From NCBI GenBank assembly GCA_030635005.1, contig DAOVZS010000034.1:1-16187 (forward strand): a stretch of 16,187 nucleotides of DNA, written 5' to 3'. A program made the position numbers and the translations under genes. Below, in pieces: positions 13,960 to 16,187 of this stretch (the stretch's first letter is position 1; each line of letters starts with the position of its first letter). The stretch is from Thiomargarita sp. (GTDB taxonomy: Bacteria > Pseudomonadota > Gammaproteobacteria > Beggiatoales > Beggiatoaceae). The notes under the pieces were generated by a model. It was given only the letters and a program-made list of their open reading frames with translations, had not been told where the DNA came from and did no database searches.

Positions 13960-14628
13960 ATGCTTTTATATTTAAGTACCATCGCAAAACTATTACAGCA
14001 ATATTTCATTGGTGACTCACCTATCATCAAAAAAACTTCCGAACATGACATCTTTTTATCTGCTCTTAAAGAGCACTTAATACTGAATGAGGATATTAAA
14101 CAGATAGACAGATACTGGGATAATACCTCAGAATGTTGTTTTAAAATTAAAGTGCCCTCTTTTATAGAGAATCGTTTTTTAACAATCGCATTTACGCCCA
14201 CCAATGAATTGAGCATCACAATAGGATCACATACGGTGCCAATTTATCATCTTGAACAAATTGATACCTTTATTGATAGATTGAAATTAGAATATAACAA
14301 AATACAATGGCAGCATGCAAAAGCAGAAAAGATTCTTCATTTAAAACAAAAAGCCATTATGGCAAAAATAAAAGAAATCGCTAAAGAGGAACAATTTGAT
14401 TTTTATACCTCCGAATACGCAACAAAATTAAAAATTCTTGTACGTATGCCACAAAATAGAATTCTAGAAGTTGACGTGCCTTATGGAAAATTTCAAGCTG
14501 TTTTAAAAAATATGCGTGATCTCATTATCACCATCAGAGCATTACACAATTCTGGGATTACTTTTAGATTAAAATCATATTCTCATCATGATAAGCATTG
14601 TACGTGGATAACTCATGATAGTTTATAA
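13960..14628 (+). CDS. Unrecognised conserved-looking 222-residue protein between mtaD and surA
   Basis: I do not recognise this protein. It has AGGAAA at 13949-13954, 5 bases before the ATG, and sits 28 bases after mtaD and 20 before surA, so it is almost certainly a real gene in the same transcript. It is soluble: no signal peptide, and the N-terminal MLLYLSTIAKLLQQYFIG is more like an amphipathic helix than a membrane segment. A beta-rich part (60-96) is followed by a charged helix (about 100-146), then a second alternation of strand and helix (154-206). The two halves show a loosely similar order (FKIKVP... strand ... helix; LKILVRMP... strand ... helix), perhaps an internal duplication; this is only an impression. 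Cysteines are at 59, 60 and 214, with a His-rich end (HHDKHC, 209-214). No function is assigned. Confidence 0.75.
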   Translation: MLLYLSTIAKLLQQYFIGDSPIIKKTSEHDIFLSALKEHLILNEDIKQIDRYWDNTSECCFKIKVPSFIENRFLTIAFTPTNELSITIGSHTVPIYHLEQIDTFIDRLKLEYNKIQWQHAKAEKILHLKQKAIMAKIKEIAKEEQFDFYTSEYATKLKILVRMPQNRILEVDVPYGKFQAVLKNMRDLIITIRALHNSGITFRLKSYSHHDKHCTWITHDSL

Positions 14629-14648
14629 GAAAAACACTGTTAATTCAA

Positions 14649-15932
14649 ATGAAAAAACTCACATATATTATTATTTGCACTTTATTCATATCCATCCCAA
14701 ACCTCATTAAAGCAGAGATACTTGATTATATTGTCGCTATTGTCAACGATGATGTGATCGTACATTCTGCCTTACAACAAGAAATCATACGATATTCTGA
14801 AGAATTGCAATCAACAGAAAGTGCTGTATTGCCACCCCTTCACATTGTGAAGAAAAACGCATTAGAACGCTTGATTATGATGAGTTTGCAATTACAACTT
14901 GCCAAAAATACAGGTATTCACGTTGCAGATATTCAATTAAATGAGCAATTACGTCAGATCGCAGCACACGAAGAAATGACTTTACAAGAATTTCGTGACG
15001 AGATCGAAAATAGTGGCGACAATTATGAATACGTGCGTGAAAAAATTCGTCAGCAGATGATTATAAAACGTTTGCAACAACGGCACATTCGCGTTGATCT
15101 CACGCAACATGAAATTGATAATTTTCTGTCAAATCAAGTACAACAAGGGACAGAAAATATGGAGTATCACTTATGGCATATTTTAATTGCAATACCTGAG
15201 GATGCTTCTTCTGAAGAAATTAGCAGTAAACGTAAAAAAGCACACAAGATAGCATTAAAACTCAAAAAAGGAGCCGCATTTCCAGAATTAGCGGTGTCAA
15301 TATCAGACAGTCCTAATGTAAATGAAACACGGGGAGACTTGGGATGGCGGAAAGCGGAAGAATTGCCAACATTATTTAATGGTATTGTGATCAAGATGTC
15401 GGTAGGGGATATATATAAACCGCTTCGTGATAGCAGTGGTTTTCATATTATTAAATTGATTGAAAAACGAAGTACTGAACAAAGCATTATCACCCAAACA
15501 AATGCACGCCATATTTTAATCAGTACCAATGAATTAGTGTCAAATTTTAAAGCAGAAAACACATTAAAAAAACTTAAATATCGCATTGAACAAGGTGATA
15601 ATTTTGTTGATTTAGCACGTTCCTATTCTCAAGATACCATGTCTGCCAACAAAGGGGGTTCAGTGGGTTGGGTTGATCCCGGCACTCTTGTGTCAGAATT
15701 TGAACAAGTCATGAATGATTTATCTATTAATCAAGTCAGTGAACCTTTTAAAACGCGTTATGGTTGGCATATTGTACAAGTATTGGAACGGCGACAGATT
15801 GACAATACTGCACAAGCTTTACGTAATAAAGTTGCAAAACACATCAAAAAACGTAAACTTGATACCAAGTTTCAAACTTGGCTGAGACAATTACGTGAAG
15901 AGGCTTATATTGAATATCGGGATAATAAGTAA
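14649..15932 (+). CDS. surA: Periplasmic chaperone and peptidyl-prolyl isomerase SurA
   Basis: SurA carries unfolded outer-membrane proteins through the periplasm to the BAM complex. The 427 residues (E. coli 428) begin with a signal peptide, MKKLTYIIICTLFISIPNLI then KA, cut before EIL. The N-terminal chaperone domain follows (about 23-170), with the hallmark DYIVAIVNDDVI at 26-37. Two parvulin domains come next: about 172-273, with HILI, GDLGW and GFHIIKL, and about 285-380, with ARHILI, GGSVGWVDPG and YGWHIVQVLERR. The C-terminal helix (390-420) completes the chaperone core. No Shine-Dalgarno sequence is seen before the ATG, so translation may rely on the gene 20 bases upstream. In E. coli surA follows lptD and precedes pdxA-rsmA; here lptD is replaced by the unknown gene and mtaD. 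Confidence 0.97.
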   Translation: MKKLTYIIICTLFISIPNLIKAEILDYIVAIVNDDVIVHSALQQEIIRYSEELQSTESAVLPPLHIVKKNALERLIMMSLQLQLAKNTGIHVADIQLNEQLRQIAAHEEMTLQEFRDEIENSGDNYEYVREKIRQQMIIKRLQQRHIRVDLTQHEIDNFLSNQVQQGTENMEYHLWHILIAIPEDASSEEISSKRKKAHKIALKLKKGAAFPELAVSISDSPNVNETRGDLGWRKAEELPTLFNGIVIKMSVGDIYKPLRDSSGFHIIKLIEKRSTEQSIITQTNARHILISTNELVSNFKAENTLKKLKYRIEQGDNFVDLARSYSQDTMSANKGGSVGWVDPGTLVSEFEQVMNDLSINQVSEPFKTRYGWHIVQVLERRQIDNTAQALRNKVAKHIKKRKLDTKFQTWLRQLREEAYIEYRDNK

Positions 15933-15981
15933 CTGATGTTACGCACTCTGTTTCTAAAAAGCATCATTCCATGTTTTAGCT

Positions 15982-16127
15982 CCAGGGGCGATGCCCCTGG
16001 CTATATTATTAAGCCCCGTTGGGGCGAAGGCACAAGCAAAATCAATGTATTTATGTTACCCTTTTTCAGGAAAAAAGATACAAGCCCTGAAAGGGCGATA
16101 CATATCAGCCTGGGGCAACGCCCTAGG
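15982..16127. repeat. Inverted pair of REP-like double palindromes
   Basis: The 255 bases after surA carry no supported gene but four G+C-rich hairpins. Stem A is 8 perfect pairs with a 3-base loop (15982-16000, CCAGGGGC/GCCCCTGG). Stem B has 5 pairs (16013-16025, GCCCC/GGGGC). Stem C has 5 pairs (16084-16096, GCCCT/AGGGC). Stem D has 8 pairs with one G-U (16109-16127, CCTGGGGC/GCCCTAGG). The A-B block (15982-16025) and the reverse complement of the C-D block (16084-16127) line up as diverged copies about 45 bases long, with about 58 bases between. This is the layout of a BIME, a paired REP element, normally moved by a RAYT (IS200/IS605-like) transposase. Such elements are dispersed genome-wide; no transposase is here. 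Confidence 0.8.
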
Positions 16128-16187
16128 ATTGATAATTACATAATAGGTATTTATGAATGGCACAATCACTATCAAAAGGAATTGATA

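Noticed and set aside
15982..16127. CRISPR-like array
   Set aside because: The units are inverted palindromes of unequal stems, not direct repeats with regular spacers, and no cas gene is near.
16157..16187. Open frame beginning MAQSLSKGID at the right edge
   Set aside because: Only ten codons are visible, the ribosome site is weak, and an AAGGA at 16175-16179 could instead serve a start just outside the window. It cannot be decided.

Overview
The window looks like chromosomal DNA of a gammaproteobacterium with AT-rich DNA (about 40% GC by eye, not computed). SurA, EF-P with EpmB, GspJ/GspK, MraY, MurF and an MtaD-type deaminase all read as gammaproteobacterial versions. The AT-rich housekeeping genes, the FGE-fold membrane protein, the SPASM radical SAM enzyme and the palindromic dispersed repeats together suggest a large sulfur oxidiser of the Beggiatoa/Thiomargarita type. 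That placement is inference, not something the sequence proves. No tRNA, rRNA, CRISPR array, integrase or complete insertion sequence was seen.

Layout. Positions 16-1687 (minus) hold ftsL followed by a SPASM-type radical SAM enzyme. Positions 1739-4175 (plus) hold murF and mraY, separated by one base. A hairpin terminator follows, then 4241-6641 (minus) hold a C-N hydrolase (Nit1-like) and a membrane protein with a cytoplasmic coiled coil and a periplasmic FGE-like domain. rsmH (6731-7675, plus) converges on a thioredoxin (7691-8065, minus). gspJ and gspK (8125-9602, plus) overlap by 4 bases and converge on epmB. epmB and efp are head to head with only 17 bases between the chosen start codons. 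efp converges on a methyltransferase gene (11221-11898, minus) across a two-way terminator. Upstream of that gene on the same strand is a secreted repeat protein (11955-12503). An mtaD-like deaminase, an unrecognised 222-residue protein and surA run rightward from 12606 to 15932. The right edge carries an inverted pair of REP-like palindromes.

How the genes fit together. Several products serve the cell envelope. MurF makes the UDP-MurNAc-pentapeptide that MraY attaches to the lipid carrier. FtsL is a divisome scaffold. RsmH, whose gene normally sits next to ftsL, methylates 16S rRNA. SurA chaperones outer-membrane proteins, and GspJ/GspK form the tip of a type II secretion pseudopilus. EpmB and EF-P form the beta-lysylation branch of translation elongation. 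The classical division and cell wall (dcw) cluster is broken up here: ftsL, murF-mraY and rsmH lie within 8 kb but in three separate transcription units, mixed with unrelated genes.

Most of the window is ordinary core genome. The parts that deserve a second look are the radical SAM gene behind ftsL, the FGE-fold protein that lacks the catalytic cysteines, the 14-residue-repeat envelope protein, the unknown gene before surA, and the palindrome pair at the right edge.
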